NCBI GenBank assembly: GCA_017302895.1
Contig: JAFLBV010000001.1
Coordinates: forward strand, 1,302,001 to 1,366,000
Reading direction: 5' to 3'
DNA from: Ignavibacteria bacterium
Lineage (GTDB): Bacteria; Bacteroidota; Ignavibacteria; Ignavibacteriales; Ignavibacteriaceae
DNA: 64,000 bases
Shown here one piece after another: positions 16,051-24,321 of this stretch. The position numbers were made by a program, and so were the translations under genes. How positions within the stretch are numbered: the stretch's first letter is position 1; the number at the start of each line of letters is the position of its first letter. The notes under the pieces were generated by a model. It ran no database searches and was not told the DNA's origin. It saw only the letters and a program-made list of their open reading frames with translations.

Positions 16051-16427
16051 TTTGCCAACTCCTCAGTTTTATTTAACAATAAATTACAATGTTCTTTTGT
16101 CAGGATTTTTCCAATTTCTTCTTTTTCATGCGAATATCTACCCGCAATGTTAAGAGGCATCAACTCAGATAAAAGTATTTTTTGTTCAATCGTGAGCAAA
16201 TTCGACAGACCTGAACGGTCACTTAAAATTACCAGATTGTGAGTGAATGGCGGCTCTTCTTGAATTTTAAACCAAAAATGACCCTTAAGAGCCTTTTCAA
16301 TAATTAGATGGCAAAAAAATCCGACATAAAGATACCTCTTTGACTCAAGCATGGCTTTTGCAGTTTCCAAATCATAGAAAACCATTTCAAACCAATAGTT
16401 AACTTTTTTTTTGATCTCTTCGGTCAA
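16026..16427 (-). CDS. HEPN domain protein (toxin-like partner of MNT)
   Basis: A protein of about 133 residues, nearly all helical, matching the HEPN domain of pfam05168 type: KKKVNYWFEMVFYDLETAKAML, FFCHLIIEKALKGHFW, PFTHNLVILSDRSGL and IAGRYSHEKEEI. The last segment occupies the place of the ARYPD motif of this subgroup, so the RNase Rx4-6H motif of HepT is not clear (R-Y-S-H is shorter). The start is taken as TTG 16425-16427. The open frame runs further upstream to 16622, but that part reads as a Cys/Pro-rich then hydrophobic stretch unrelated to HEPN. Overlaps the MNT gene by 25 nt. Confidence 0.8.
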   Translation of the reverse strand: MTEEIKKKVNYWFEMVFYDLETAKAMLESKRYLYVGFFCHLIIEKALKGHFWFKIQEEPPFTHNLVILSDRSGLSNLLTIEQKILLSELMPLNIAGRYSHEKEEIGKILTKEHCNLLLNKTEELANWILKQSQ

Positions 16428-16804
16428 GAAATATCCAAAATGAATTGTAAATGAACCTAAACTTAATAAATAAGCGATTAATAAAAAAGCTATGGCACAG
16501 AGGAGGGTTGGATATTCACCTGTTTCTCTTGTTTCCGTAGGACAGTTCTTTTGTAGAGTGATCAAGAAGGTTGGGACAGTTTTTCGCCCGTCTATGAATC
16601 GAGCCGCATTACATTTTGTCATGGTTTTTCATCATGTTAAGCAGGGTAAAAGAAGAAAACATGTCAGACTGCCGCAGGGAAAAGGAATCCCCTAAACGAA
16701 CGGCAAAATAAAGTTACGGGCGGTTAAAAAAAGGTGGAATATAAAGCAACCTTTTATGATATTTCGTGGTCAAAAGATCAGAACTTAATAACAAGGAAAA
16801 TCAC

Positions 16805-17746
16805 ATGAAATCTTCAATTAACACAATCAAAAAAACGATCTTTTTACTCCCTCTGTTGGCGGTATCCCTGATCTCATCCTCATGCTCAACCCACTACAGC
16901 GACTATGATCACAAGGATGTAGTAGCCAAACTGCTTCTTGAAAAGTCATTTCAGGTTACGGCAGGCGGGAAGCTGGGAGTTGAAGTAGTGGCGGCTGATG
17001 TCGAAGTAACCACATGGAACCAGAATGAAGTAAGCGTAAAGATTTACGGTGATGAGGATGCTCTTGACAAGGTGGACATCGCAGTCGAACAGTCAGGTAA
17101 CACAGTTTCGGTATCCATAGAGAAGAAAAGTTTTTTGAAAAGCCTGAGCAATCTCGATTTAAGGGTTGAAGTGAAAACACCCGCAAGCTACAGTGCTGAA
17201 GTGAAGACCAGCGGCGGATTTATCAAATTGAAAGACATGAACGGAAGCTTTGCTCTTAAAACCTCGGGCGGAAACATCGGAGTTGCCAATTCTTCAGGAT
17301 CACTTGATGCCAGAACAAGTGGCGGTGATGTGAAGCTTGGTAAATTCAAAGGTTCTGCAAAACTTCATACATCAGGTGGAAATGTTCAGGTTAAGGATGT
17401 TGAAGGTTCTGTTGAAGCAGGCACTTCGGGTGGAGATGTCGAGATTGATAGTCAGTCAGGCTCCATCGTTGCAAAGACATCAGGCGGAAGCATTCGCCTC
17501 AAATATACGGGAGAGAATCAGGGAATTGAATGCTCAACCTCAGGCGGTGACATTGATGTATATGTCCCTGAATCCTTCAAGGCAGATGTGATGCTGAAAA
17601 CCTCAGGCGGATCGGTAAGTTGCGAACTTCCAGCATCGAATGTAAAGACAGGCAACAGCAGTTTCACAGGCAGCGTAAACGGTGGTGGTGTTCCCCTCAT
17701 TTGCAAAACCAGCGGTGGATCAATATCGCTGAACAAGCTCAAATAG
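16805..17746 (+). CDS. DUF4097-type beta-repeat lipoprotein
   Basis: A 313-residue lipoprotein with lipobox SSSC (Cys27). The body is a right-handed beta-type repeat protein of the DUF4097/DUF4098 kind. It has nine TSGG motifs spaced about 17-25 residues apart (KTSGGFIKLKD, KTSGGNIGVAN, RTSGGDVKLGK, HTSGGNVQVKD, and so on to KTSGGSISLNK at the very end). These families act as putative adhesins or envelope scaffold proteins; no enzymatic residue is expected. Start is ATG 16805, after AACAAGGAAAATCAC. Its own terminator follows at 17774. Confidence 0.88.
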   Translation: MKSSINTIKKTIFLLPLLAVSLISSSCSTHYSDYDHKDVVAKLLLEKSFQVTAGGKLGVEVVAADVEVTTWNQNEVSVKIYGDEDALDKVDIAVEQSGNTVSVSIEKKSFLKSLSNLDLRVEVKTPASYSAEVKTSGGFIKLKDMNGSFALKTSGGNIGVANSSGSLDARTSGGDVKLGKFKGSAKLHTSGGNVQVKDVEGSVEAGTSGGDVEIDSQSGSIVAKTSGGSIRLKYTGENQGIECSTSGGDIDVYVPESFKADVMLKTSGGSVSCELPASNVKTGNSSFTGSVNGGGVPLICKTSGGSISLNKLK

Positions 17747-17773
17747 TTTTCCAAAGAGAACAACCGAATAAAG

Positions 17774-17805
17774 AGCATGCTGGAGAAATCCGGCATGCTT
17801 TTTCC
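17774..17805 (+). terminator. Intrinsic terminator after the DUF4097 gene
   Basis: Ten-bp stem AGCATGCTGG/CCGGCATGCT (17774-17783, 17790-17799; one GU pair), loop AGAAAT, then TTTTTCCTTTT. Confidence 0.85.
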
Positions 17806-17918
17806 TTTTAAACGGGTTATTCTGATATTCAGAGAAAGAACCCCAATTCTATACTTTGTAGTGATGCAAATTTGATTTATTTTGAACTTTGGTTTTAACA
17901 AATTCACGATACAAATAA

Positions 17919-19700
17919 ATGCAGCAAACAAGCGACTTTCTAATTGATCTCGACGACCGGTTAAGGATAAAAAGTGTTGAAACAAAGGGGAAAGAAAGAA
18001 GACTTTCTGCATCAGCACTTCACGGAAGAAGTTTCAGGGAAGTTTTTCGTCCTGTTACGAGCGCCGCAGCTTTCGACATAGAATCGATATTAAAAAACGG
18101 TTTTGCCGGATCCTTTTTATCGAGGGAAATTCCGGGCAATGGAATGTTCATAAAGATAGTGCCCAAAGAAGAAGGATTCACAGCCTACGGTTTTTTTCTC
18201 ACCACTTCTGAAAATGAACTCAGTGACCCGGTACTGAAGGACCTGCTTTCGGCTCACACCGATATCGATTTTTTCCTGTGGCAGGACAGCGATCCAATGA
18301 ATCCCAATGCACCCGTCAGTTTTAATGATCAGGTGGAAAAAATAACAGGCTACACTTCCGTTGAGTTGAATAAAATGCACGGACGGCTCTTCTCGATAAT
18401 TCACCGGGCAGATGTTACGAATGTTCTACGGGTATTGAATGAAGCGAAAAACAACCATGCCCAGCACAAAGTAAAACTTGAATTCAGACTGGTTACGAAA
18501 AGTGAAGAGGTTATTTGGGTATCAGAGCAACGGACCATCACGAGAAACAGCAAGGGTGATCCTGAAAAAGTGTCGGGAATTGTTACCGATATTACAAAGC
18601 TCAAGCTCAAGCAGTTCAACCTCGAGGAATCGGAGACAAACCTTAAACGGTTGAACGATTCCAAAGACAGATTTATCAATATACTATCTCACGATCTCAG
18701 GGGTCCATATACAAGTATCCTGGGGTTTGCAGAGATCCTTCTGAATGAGCCCGATCTCCCTGAACATGAGAAGATTGAATATCTTACATATATCTATGAG
18801 GCATCGGTCAGTCAGTTGCAGTTCATTAACTATCTGCTGGACTGGTCACGACTTAGAACGGGAAAATTAAAACCCGAGAGTCAGAGATTGCCGGCTCATG
18901 CACTGATTCATAACTGTGTTTCAAATCTTACGGGAAATGCCATCAGGAAAAATATTGAGATTGTGCTTGATGTGCCTATAGATTTATATGTCCATGCCGA
19001 TGAGAGACTCGCAGGTCAGGTGATTTCAAATCTCCTGAACAACGCAATTAAATTCTCTTACGAGAACAGTAAAGTGGAGATTACCGCAGGGCTATTCAAT
19101 ACCCGTCAGGTGGAATTTATCGTAAAAGATCACGGTATGGGAATTTCACCTGATGACAAGGCGAAACTCTTCAACCTCGACAAGATTGTTTCGAAAGAGG
19201 GTTCGAAAGGGGAAAAAGGGAGCGGCTTTGGCCTGACCCTTGTGAAAGAGATAGTGGAAAAACACGGCGGGGAGATATGGTTTTATTCGGAGGAGGACAG
19301 CGGAAGTGAGTTCCACTTCACCCTGCCTGTACCTGCGAACACCATAATGATAGTCGATTCAGAACCGGACGAAGAGAAATCCCTCAGGGAGATGATTCAT
19401 ACGGAATTTAAGGATTACGAACTGGTGAGTGTGGATAACGGCTACGAGGCAGTCGATCTGTTAAAAGAGAGTGCCCCGGCACTGATTATTGCGGGGAAAA
19501 ACATGCCGCTTATGTCGTGCGAGCAATTTATCGAAGCTGTAAATCCTTCAGACAGCCACTTCAAAACTCCTGTTGTCCTGCTAAGCGATGACGGGAGAGT
19601 GGATTCAGATTTCCATTCGGAGCGGGGAGTAAAAGCAATTCTTCAGAGACCAATAGACAAGACCAAACTAACAGAGGCAGTAAAATCAATAATCAACTAA
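17919..19700 (+). CDS. Soluble hybrid sensor histidine kinase (PAS-PAS?-HisKA-HATPase-degenerate receiver)
   Basis: A 593-residue cytosolic kinase with no membrane helix. A first sensory region (1-~90) is poorly recognisable. A PAS domain with PAC tail spans ~105-230 (VSFNDQVEKITGYTSVELNK, RTITRNSKGDPEKVSGIVTDITKLK). HisKA follows with the phospho-acceptor His258 in LSHDLRGPYTSILGFAE. The N box is NLLNNAIKFSYENS, G1 is DHGMGIS, and G2 is GSGFGLTLVKEIVEKHGG. Residues ~478-593 look like a receiver (IMIVDSEPDEEKSLREM ... LQRPIDKTKL), but the phosphorylatable Asp position reads IIAGKNMP (Gly), and the usual KP Lys is replaced by QRP. It is therefore likely a pseudo-receiver. Directly upstream of a TPR gene (30 nt). 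Confidence 0.9.
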   Translation: MQQTSDFLIDLDDRLRIKSVETKGKERRLSASALHGRSFREVFRPVTSAAAFDIESILKNGFAGSFLSREIPGNGMFIKIVPKEEGFTAYGFFLTTSENELSDPVLKDLLSAHTDIDFFLWQDSDPMNPNAPVSFNDQVEKITGYTSVELNKMHGRLFSIIHRADVTNVLRVLNEAKNNHAQHKVKLEFRLVTKSEEVIWVSEQRTITRNSKGDPEKVSGIVTDITKLKLKQFNLEESETNLKRLNDSKDRFINILSHDLRGPYTSILGFAEILLNEPDLPEHEKIEYLTYIYEASVSQLQFINYLLDWSRLRTGKLKPESQRLPAHALIHNCVSNLTGNAIRKNIEIVLDVPIDLYVHADERLAGQVISNLLNNAIKFSYENSKVEITAGLFNTRQVEFIVKDHGMGISPDDKAKLFNLDKIVSKEGSKGEKGSGFGLTLVKEIVEKHGGEIWFYSEEDSGSEFHFTLPVPANTIMIVDSEPDEEKSLREMIHTEFKDYELVSVDNGYEAVDLLKESAPALIIAGKNMPLMSCEQFIEAVNPSDSHFKTPVVLLSDDGRVDSDFHSERGVKAILQRPIDKTKLTEAVKSIIN

Positions 19701-19729
19701 CATTGTCAAACCAACAGAGGCAATCAGGC

Positions 19730-20500
19730 ATGAAACAAACCAAACTTTTTTTCTTTTTGCTGGCAGCACTTGTCATTCTCAACGCAGGAAGTTTACAATC
19801 CCAGGACTGGAAAAAACTCGTCGAAGAGGGAGATAAACTTGCTACAAAGCAGTTTAAAAACAACGATGCTCTTAAGAAGTTTAAAGAAGCAGACAAACTT
19901 TCACCCAACAACTGGGAGATCTATTGGAGACTCAGCAGAACCTATGTTGACATCGGTGAGCACTCCGGCGGAAATTCACAGCTTTCAAACTTTGAAACCG
20001 CTGAGAGCTATGCCTCGAAAGCGATAAAACTTGCTCCGGACAAATCTGTCAACTACCTCAGACGGGCTATTGCAAACGGCAGAATTGCACTCTTTAAAAA
20101 TGTGTTCAGCGCAGCAGGAATAGTTAATTCGGTAAAAGCTGATGTGGAAAAAGCTCTTCAGCTCGGTAACGGCGGATCAGAGATTCAGGCCACAGCGAAT
20201 TATGTTCTGGGCAGAACTCACAATAAACTTTGTGAAAAAGCTTATATCTTTAGAGCTCCTCTTGGTCTGGGCTGGGGTGATATTGATGAAGCAATAAAGT
20301 ATTTGAATAAAGCGATCAAGCTCCGTCCAAATTTCAGAATGTTCCATCTTGAGATAGCAAAAGCATATATTGAAGATGATCAGTATGACAAAGCCCGCAC
20401 ACATTTGAATAAAATAGCGGGGATTCCTTTCCTTGATGAAGATGATGCGACAGTTCTCGCAGAGGCAAAAAACCTGCTTAATGAGATCAAAGGAAAATAA
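19730..20500 (+). CDS. Exported TPR-repeat protein
   Basis: A 256-residue protein with signal peptide (residues 1-22, LLAALVILNAGSLQSQ). At least four TPR-like helical pairs follow (DALKKFKEADKLSPNNWEIYWRLSRTYV, ESYASKAIKLAP, DEAIKYLNKAIKLRPNFRMFHLEIAKAY, DKARTHLNKIAGI). Proteins of this layout in Bacteroidota are periplasmic scaffolds; no specific partner is indicated. Start is ATG 19730 with AGAGG nine bases before it; an in-frame TTG at 19703 would add nine polar residues ahead of the signal peptide and is less likely. Probably co-transcribed with the kinase upstream. Confidence 0.8.
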   Translation: MKQTKLFFFLLAALVILNAGSLQSQDWKKLVEEGDKLATKQFKNNDALKKFKEADKLSPNNWEIYWRLSRTYVDIGEHSGGNSQLSNFETAESYASKAIKLAPDKSVNYLRRAIANGRIALFKNVFSAAGIVNSVKADVEKALQLGNGGSEIQATANYVLGRTHNKLCEKAYIFRAPLGLGWGDIDEAIKYLNKAIKLRPNFRMFHLEIAKAYIEDDQYDKARTHLNKIAGIPFLDEDDATVLAEAKNLLNEIKGK

Positions 20501-20538
20501 CTTTCAGGTATGAAGTTTTACGGGAGAACAAAACTTTA

Positions 20539-21291
20539 ATGTCTTATGATATAGTAATACCGAAGGAGTTGATAAACAGACTGGCTGATTCGAGGAAAGT
20601 GGTTTTTTTTACAGGTTCGGGTGTCAGTGCCGAAAGTGGTATCCCCACATTTCGCGGTGATGATGGCTTGTGGAAAAAATTCAGTGCCCAGGAACTGGCA
20701 AATTTCGACTCTTTCATGAAGAATCCGGAGTTGGTGTGGGAATGGTACCAGTACAGGCGCCGAATAATTAATGAAGCCCGGCCCAACTCCGGTCATCGTG
20801 CAATCAAAGATTTTGAGAAATATTTCGATGTCACCGTTGTCACCCAGAATGTGGATAATCTTCACCAGAGAGCGGGAAGTTCCCGCGTGCATGAGCTGCA
20901 CGGCAACATCACCCGCAATAAATGCACCCTCTGCGGCAAAAGATATGACACCGAAATCGATTTGAACGACAATAAACCGCCAAGATGCGACTGTGGAGCG
21001 CTCATCAGACCCGATGTGGTGTGGTTTGGAGAAAACCTCCCCGGTGGTGTCTATGAGATGGCTGAGGAAGACTGTGAATCGTGTGATGTGATGATAGTCG
21101 TGGGAACCTCGGGTGTGGTATATCCTGCCGCACTTCTCCCCTCTGCTGCCCTTTCATCGGGAGCAATGGTGGTCGATATCAACATTGACGAATCGGACCA
21201 TCACCAGGGAAGACGACTTTTTATCAACGGCAGATCGGGTGATGTGTTACCGGCAATATTCGACGAAGTGAAAAGACTGAAAGAATATTGA
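20539..21291 (+). CDS. cobB: NAD-dependent protein deacylase, sirtuin (SIR2) family
   Basis: Removes acetyl or longer acyl groups from lysine using NAD+. The 250 residues fit bacterial CobB. Seen: FFTGSGVSAESGIPTFRG (NAD-binding loop, ~22-40), VTQNVDNLHQRAG (TQNVD), ELHGNITRNKC with the catalytic His, zinc Cys pairs C-T-L-C and C-D-C (~132-155), RPDVVWFGENLP (FGE), and VVGTSGVVYPAALLPS. Its stop overlaps the radA start (21288-21291), so translation is coupled to radA. Class II/III substrate preference cannot be settled from what I can see. Confidence 0.93.
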   Translation: MSYDIVIPKELINRLADSRKVVFFTGSGVSAESGIPTFRGDDGLWKKFSAQELANFDSFMKNPELVWEWYQYRRRIINEARPNSGHRAIKDFEKYFDVTVVTQNVDNLHQRAGSSRVHELHGNITRNKCTLCGKRYDTEIDLNDNKPPRCDCGALIRPDVVWFGENLPGGVYEMAEEDCESCDVMIVVGTSGVVYPAALLPSAALSSGAMVVDINIDESDHHQGRRLFINGRSGDVLPAIFDEVKRLKEY

Positions 21292-22628
21292 AAAAGGATA
21301 AAACAAAATTTGTTTGTGCCTCCTGCGGTTACGAGAGCATCAGGTGGCTTGGGAAGTGTCCCGAGTGCGATTCGTGGAACAGTTTCAGTGAGGAACTCGT
21401 TGTAAAAGAGGAGCCGAAAGGGAAAAGGCCCTTTTCTGGTTCGTTGAACATGAGCAAACTTGAAAAGATAGAATCCTCTTCAATTGCCCGTTTCTCTTCC
21501 GGTATTGGTGAACTTGACCGGACACTCGGCGGTGGATTTGTGCCCGGTTCGGTGATCCTTCTTGGTGGTGAACCGGGAATAGGGAAGTCGACCATCCTGC
21601 TTCAGTCGCTTGCACTTCTTGCAAAACCCTCATTGTATGTTACGGGTGAGGAATCGCTCCAGCAGATCAAGATGCGGGCGGAGAGACTGGGTATTCGTTC
21701 TGACCTTATCACCATCCTTGCAGAAACCGATGTGAACAAGATTTTGGGTGCCATAAACGACACTTCCCCCTCACTTTTCGTGATCGACTCCATTCAAACC
21801 GTCCACAATCCCGAACTTATGAGCTCGCCCGGAACTGTTTCCCAGATCAGGGAATCAGCCTACGCGCTCATGGAAAATGCCAAGACCACGGGAAGAACCG
21901 CCGTGATCATTGGTCATGTCACAAAAGAGGGTTCGCTTGCGGGTCCCAAGATACTCGAACATATGGTCGACACCGTTCTGCAGTTTGAGGGAGACAGCAA
22001 CAATCTCTTCAGGATTATCAGGGCGATCAAAAACAGGTTTGGCAGCTCCAATGAAATCGGCGTTTTTGAAATGCAAGGGAGCGGACTCATGGAGGTTTTG
22101 AATCCATCGGGCGTCTTCCTTAACGAAGATAAAACCGTAAATTCAGGGAGTTGCATCACTGCCGTTTTCGAGGGGACGAGGGCTATTCTTACGGAAGTTC
22201 AGGCACTTGTGGTTCCTTCCTATTTCGGGAATCCCTCTCGAATCACCAGCGGATTCGACCAGAGAAAACTCTCGATACTTCTCGCAGTCCTCGAAAAGAG
22301 AGCGAAAATAAACCTTTCCAACAAAAATGTCTTCATAAATGTTTCGGGTGGCATGCGCATTGACGAACCTGCCTCCGATCTGCCTATATGCCTCAGTGTA
22401 ATCTCATCAGCTCAGGAGAAGACACTACCCGCAGGAATGATCGTAATCGGGGAAGTCGGTCTCGGAGGGGAAATAAGGGGAGTTTCGCAAATCATTGCCC
22501 GTCTAAAGGAAGCGGAAAAACTCGGTTTCACCTCCGCAATCATCCCAAAAGCCAATCTCCCCGAAACCAAAGGGAAAACCGGCGTGAAAATCAAAGCCGT
22601 TGCCACGATAGAGGAGGCGGTGGGTTAG
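21288..22628 (+). CDS. radA: DNA repair protein RadA (Sms)
   Basis: A RecA-like branch migration helicase acting on recombination intermediates; 446 residues. An N-terminal zinc finger CASCGYESIRWLGKCPEC (4 Cys, ~10-27) is followed by the RecA core with Walker A GGEPGIGKST (~92-101), the Walker B region LFVIDSIQTVH, and the diagnostic KNRFGSSNEIGVFEM (KNRFG motif). The C-terminal Lon-like domain spans ~290-446 (GGMRIDEPASDLPICLSVIS, GEVGLGGEIRGVSQI). The start is TTG 21288, overlapping the sirtuin stop. Downstream is a repeat-rich gap. Confidence 0.95.
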   Translation: MKKDKTKFVCASCGYESIRWLGKCPECDSWNSFSEELVVKEEPKGKRPFSGSLNMSKLEKIESSSIARFSSGIGELDRTLGGGFVPGSVILLGGEPGIGKSTILLQSLALLAKPSLYVTGEESLQQIKMRAERLGIRSDLITILAETDVNKILGAINDTSPSLFVIDSIQTVHNPELMSSPGTVSQIRESAYALMENAKTTGRTAVIIGHVTKEGSLAGPKILEHMVDTVLQFEGDSNNLFRIIRAIKNRFGSSNEIGVFEMQGSGLMEVLNPSGVFLNEDKTVNSGSCITAVFEGTRAILTEVQALVVPSYFGNPSRITSGFDQRKLSILLAVLEKRAKINLSNKNVFINVSGGMRIDEPASDLPICLSVISSAQEKTLPAGMIVIGEVGLGGEIRGVSQIIARLKEAEKLGFTSAIIPKANLPETKGKTGVKIKAVATIEEAVG

Positions 22629-22678
22629 AGGAGTTCTTCAGCCTTCCCCAACAAATCTCTTAACAAAGTTTAAAAGCT

Positions 22679-22711
22679 GGACAAATTTGCAATCGGATTG
22701 CAAAATTGTCC
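22679..22711. repeat. 33-nt near-perfect inverted repeat
   Basis: GGACAAATTTGCAATC and GATTGCAAAATTGTCC (16 nt each; one mismatch) are separated by a single G. No T-run follows, so it is not a typical terminator; it could be a short interspersed palindrome or a protein-binding site. Confidence 0.7.
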
Positions 22712-22738
22712 GGATATTTCATACAGATAATGGCTGTT

Positions 22739-22860
22739 TTCTACCCATGTGTCGCCCAGAGGGCTTTTTTGGGTTGGGTGCCGGGGTTCTACTCACATGT
22801 CGCTGCAAGGGCTCTGATTTGATTTGTTGTTTATTCTACCCACATATTGCCGCAAATTTT
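22739..22860 (+). repeat. ~50-bp interspersed repeat, cluster of three copies
   Basis: Copies start near 22739, 22788 and 22834 (period 46-49). Each has the core TTCTACCCA(C/T)(A)TGTCGC followed by a GC-rich palindrome-like stretch (CCCAGAGGGC, GCAAGGGC). Same family and orientation as the cluster at 35.73-36.03 kb. Confidence 0.8.
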
Positions 22861-22878
22861 CATTAACATTTTCGGTAG

Positions 22879-22898
22879 GACAATCGAGGACGATTGTC
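22879..22898. repeat. Short perfect hairpin
   Basis: GACAATCG / CGATTGTC with loop AGGA. It is embedded in an interspersed-looking segment; no T-run follows. Confidence 0.6.
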
Positions 22899-23056
22899 GC
22901 TCCTTTTCCGAGGATGAGGTTTTGTTACAAAATAATATTGTATTCTGAGGATGAGGTTTAGATTAAATAAAACATGAAAAAACCCCGAATTTAGCCCCAA
23001 ATCAAAGCAAATCAAAAAAAATAATACCTAATACCTAAAACCTAATACCTAAATCG

Positions 23057-24319
23057 TCAGGTTTTCTGTTTTTTCTTTTTGGCTGCGGGGAAGAGGATAT
23101 TATTGAGAATCAGGCGGTAGCCCGGGGAGTTTTTGAAGAGGTTGAGGTCGGTCGGAGGATCGGAGACTGCGTGCTGGTAGTCTTCGGGGTCGTGACCGCC
23201 GTAGAAGGTGAAGAAACCTCTGCCGAAGGTGCCGTGAAGGTATTTGAGCTGGTCGGTATCTTTTCTTTCACCGAGGACGATGATCGATTTTTTAACACGG
23301 TTTCTTCTGAACATGGTGGTTTGTCCCATGAAGCCTTTCACCACATTTGTGTGGCACTGTGTAAGCATTGTGGGAATGGGGTCGTATTTTGCGGAAAACT
23401 CAAACAGGGTGAAGTAGTCATTTCCGAAGTCGAGAATCTCGGTTGGCTGAATGTCGATGTCGCTGTACTCGTAAACATAGGGATTTTGTTCGAGAATAAA
23501 ATCGGTGAATGCGAGTGTGGTGCTGTAGTTGAGTCTAGATTGCGCCTGGGGGTCTGCAGCGTCTCCGTCGAACATTTGAGCGGCGATGTCGGTACCCTCG
23601 GCGGAGAGTGCGATATCGTAAGAATCTGTCGCCGAACACATTGCAAAGAGGAACCCGCCTGAAGCCACAAAACTTTTGATTCCCTTCGCCACATCGAGCA
23701 TCATTTTTGAGACCTTGGCATACCCCAGTCTTTTAGCATCAGCTTCGTATCTTCTTTGATTTTCGATGTACCAGGGAGCATTTGCGTAACTTGCGTAAAA
23801 TTTTCCGTACTGTCCCGTAAAATCTTCATGGTGGAGGTGGAGCCAGTCATATTTTGAGAGGTCTCCTTTTAGAATTTCCTCATTCCAGAATTTGTCGTAG
23901 GGGATACCCGAGTATTCGAGTGCAAGGGTAACGGCATCATCCCACGGGTGGAAGCCGGGTGGAACATATACCGCCACTTTGGGAGCCTTCTCCATTCTGA
24001 CAACATCCATGTTCTGATCCTCCTGCTGCACAAAAGAGTAAATTTCGACAGCAGCACCGGGATCAAGCACTTCAAAAGCTACACCCTGAAGCCGGCAGTC
24101 GAGCAGCACTTCATCTGATTTATCGATCGCAAAAGAACCGCCCCGGTAGTTCAGGAGCCAATCGGCTGTATAGCCTTTGGCGAGGGCACGATAAGTAACT
24201 CCATAAGCTTTCAGGTGGTCTGTTTGGGCGAGATCCATGGGGATGAGAATCTTGCTTTGGGGAAGGGCATTCACCCAAAGCAAGATGACAAAAAATAATA
24301 TGGGGAGAGGCTTTGACAT
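23057..24319 (-). CDS. Conserved exported protein of the family often labelled 'asparagine synthetase B'
   Basis: A 420-residue protein with a signal peptide (residues 1-~20, ILFFVILLWVNALPQ). It reads KILIPMDLAQTDHLKAYGV, ALAKGYTADWLLNYRGGSF and YDWLHLHHEDFTGQYGKFY, a pattern I associate with a Bacteroidota/Ignavibacteria family carrying the database name asparagine synthetase B. However, no Ntn-glutaminase N-terminal Cys and no PP-loop SGGxDS motif can be seen, so that name is not supported by the sequence. MCSATDSYDIAL and TQCHTNVVKGF stretches suggest a fold akin to glutamine amidotransferase-like or ThuA-like domains, but this is speculation. It ends the clpX transcription unit, 2 nt after clpX. 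Confidence 0.7.
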   Translation of the reverse strand: MSKPLPILFFVILLWVNALPQSKILIPMDLAQTDHLKAYGVTYRALAKGYTADWLLNYRGGSFAIDKSDEVLLDCRLQGVAFEVLDPGAAVEIYSFVQQEDQNMDVVRMEKAPKVAVYVPPGFHPWDDAVTLALEYSGIPYDKFWNEEILKGDLSKYDWLHLHHEDFTGQYGKFYASYANAPWYIENQRRYEADAKRLGYAKVSKMMLDVAKGIKSFVASGGFLFAMCSATDSYDIALSAEGTDIAAQMFDGDAADPQAQSRLNYSTTLAFTDFILEQNPYVYEYSDIDIQPTEILDFGNDYFTLFEFSAKYDPIPTMLTQCHTNVVKGFMGQTTMFRRNRVKKSIIVLGERKDTDQLKYLHGTFGRGFFTFYGGHDPEDYQHAVSDPPTDLNLFKNSPGYRLILNNILFPAAKKKKQKT

Positions 24320-24321
24320 TA

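Larger units (their letters stand above)
22629..23056. other. Gene-free repeat-rich interval (428 nt)
   Basis: Between radA and the convergent gene ending at 23057 there is no convincing coding sequence. It holds a 33-nt near-palindrome (22679-22711), three copies of the ~50-bp repeat (22739-22860), an 8-bp perfect hairpin (22879-22898), two copies of GAGGATGAGGTTT (near 22910 and 22948), and a low-complexity tail with repeated TAATACCTAA (23023-23055). Confidence 0.7.

Noticed and set aside
16428-16622. N-terminal extension of the HEPN protein
   Set aside because: Composition unlike HEPN and no ribosome binding site; likely non-coding.
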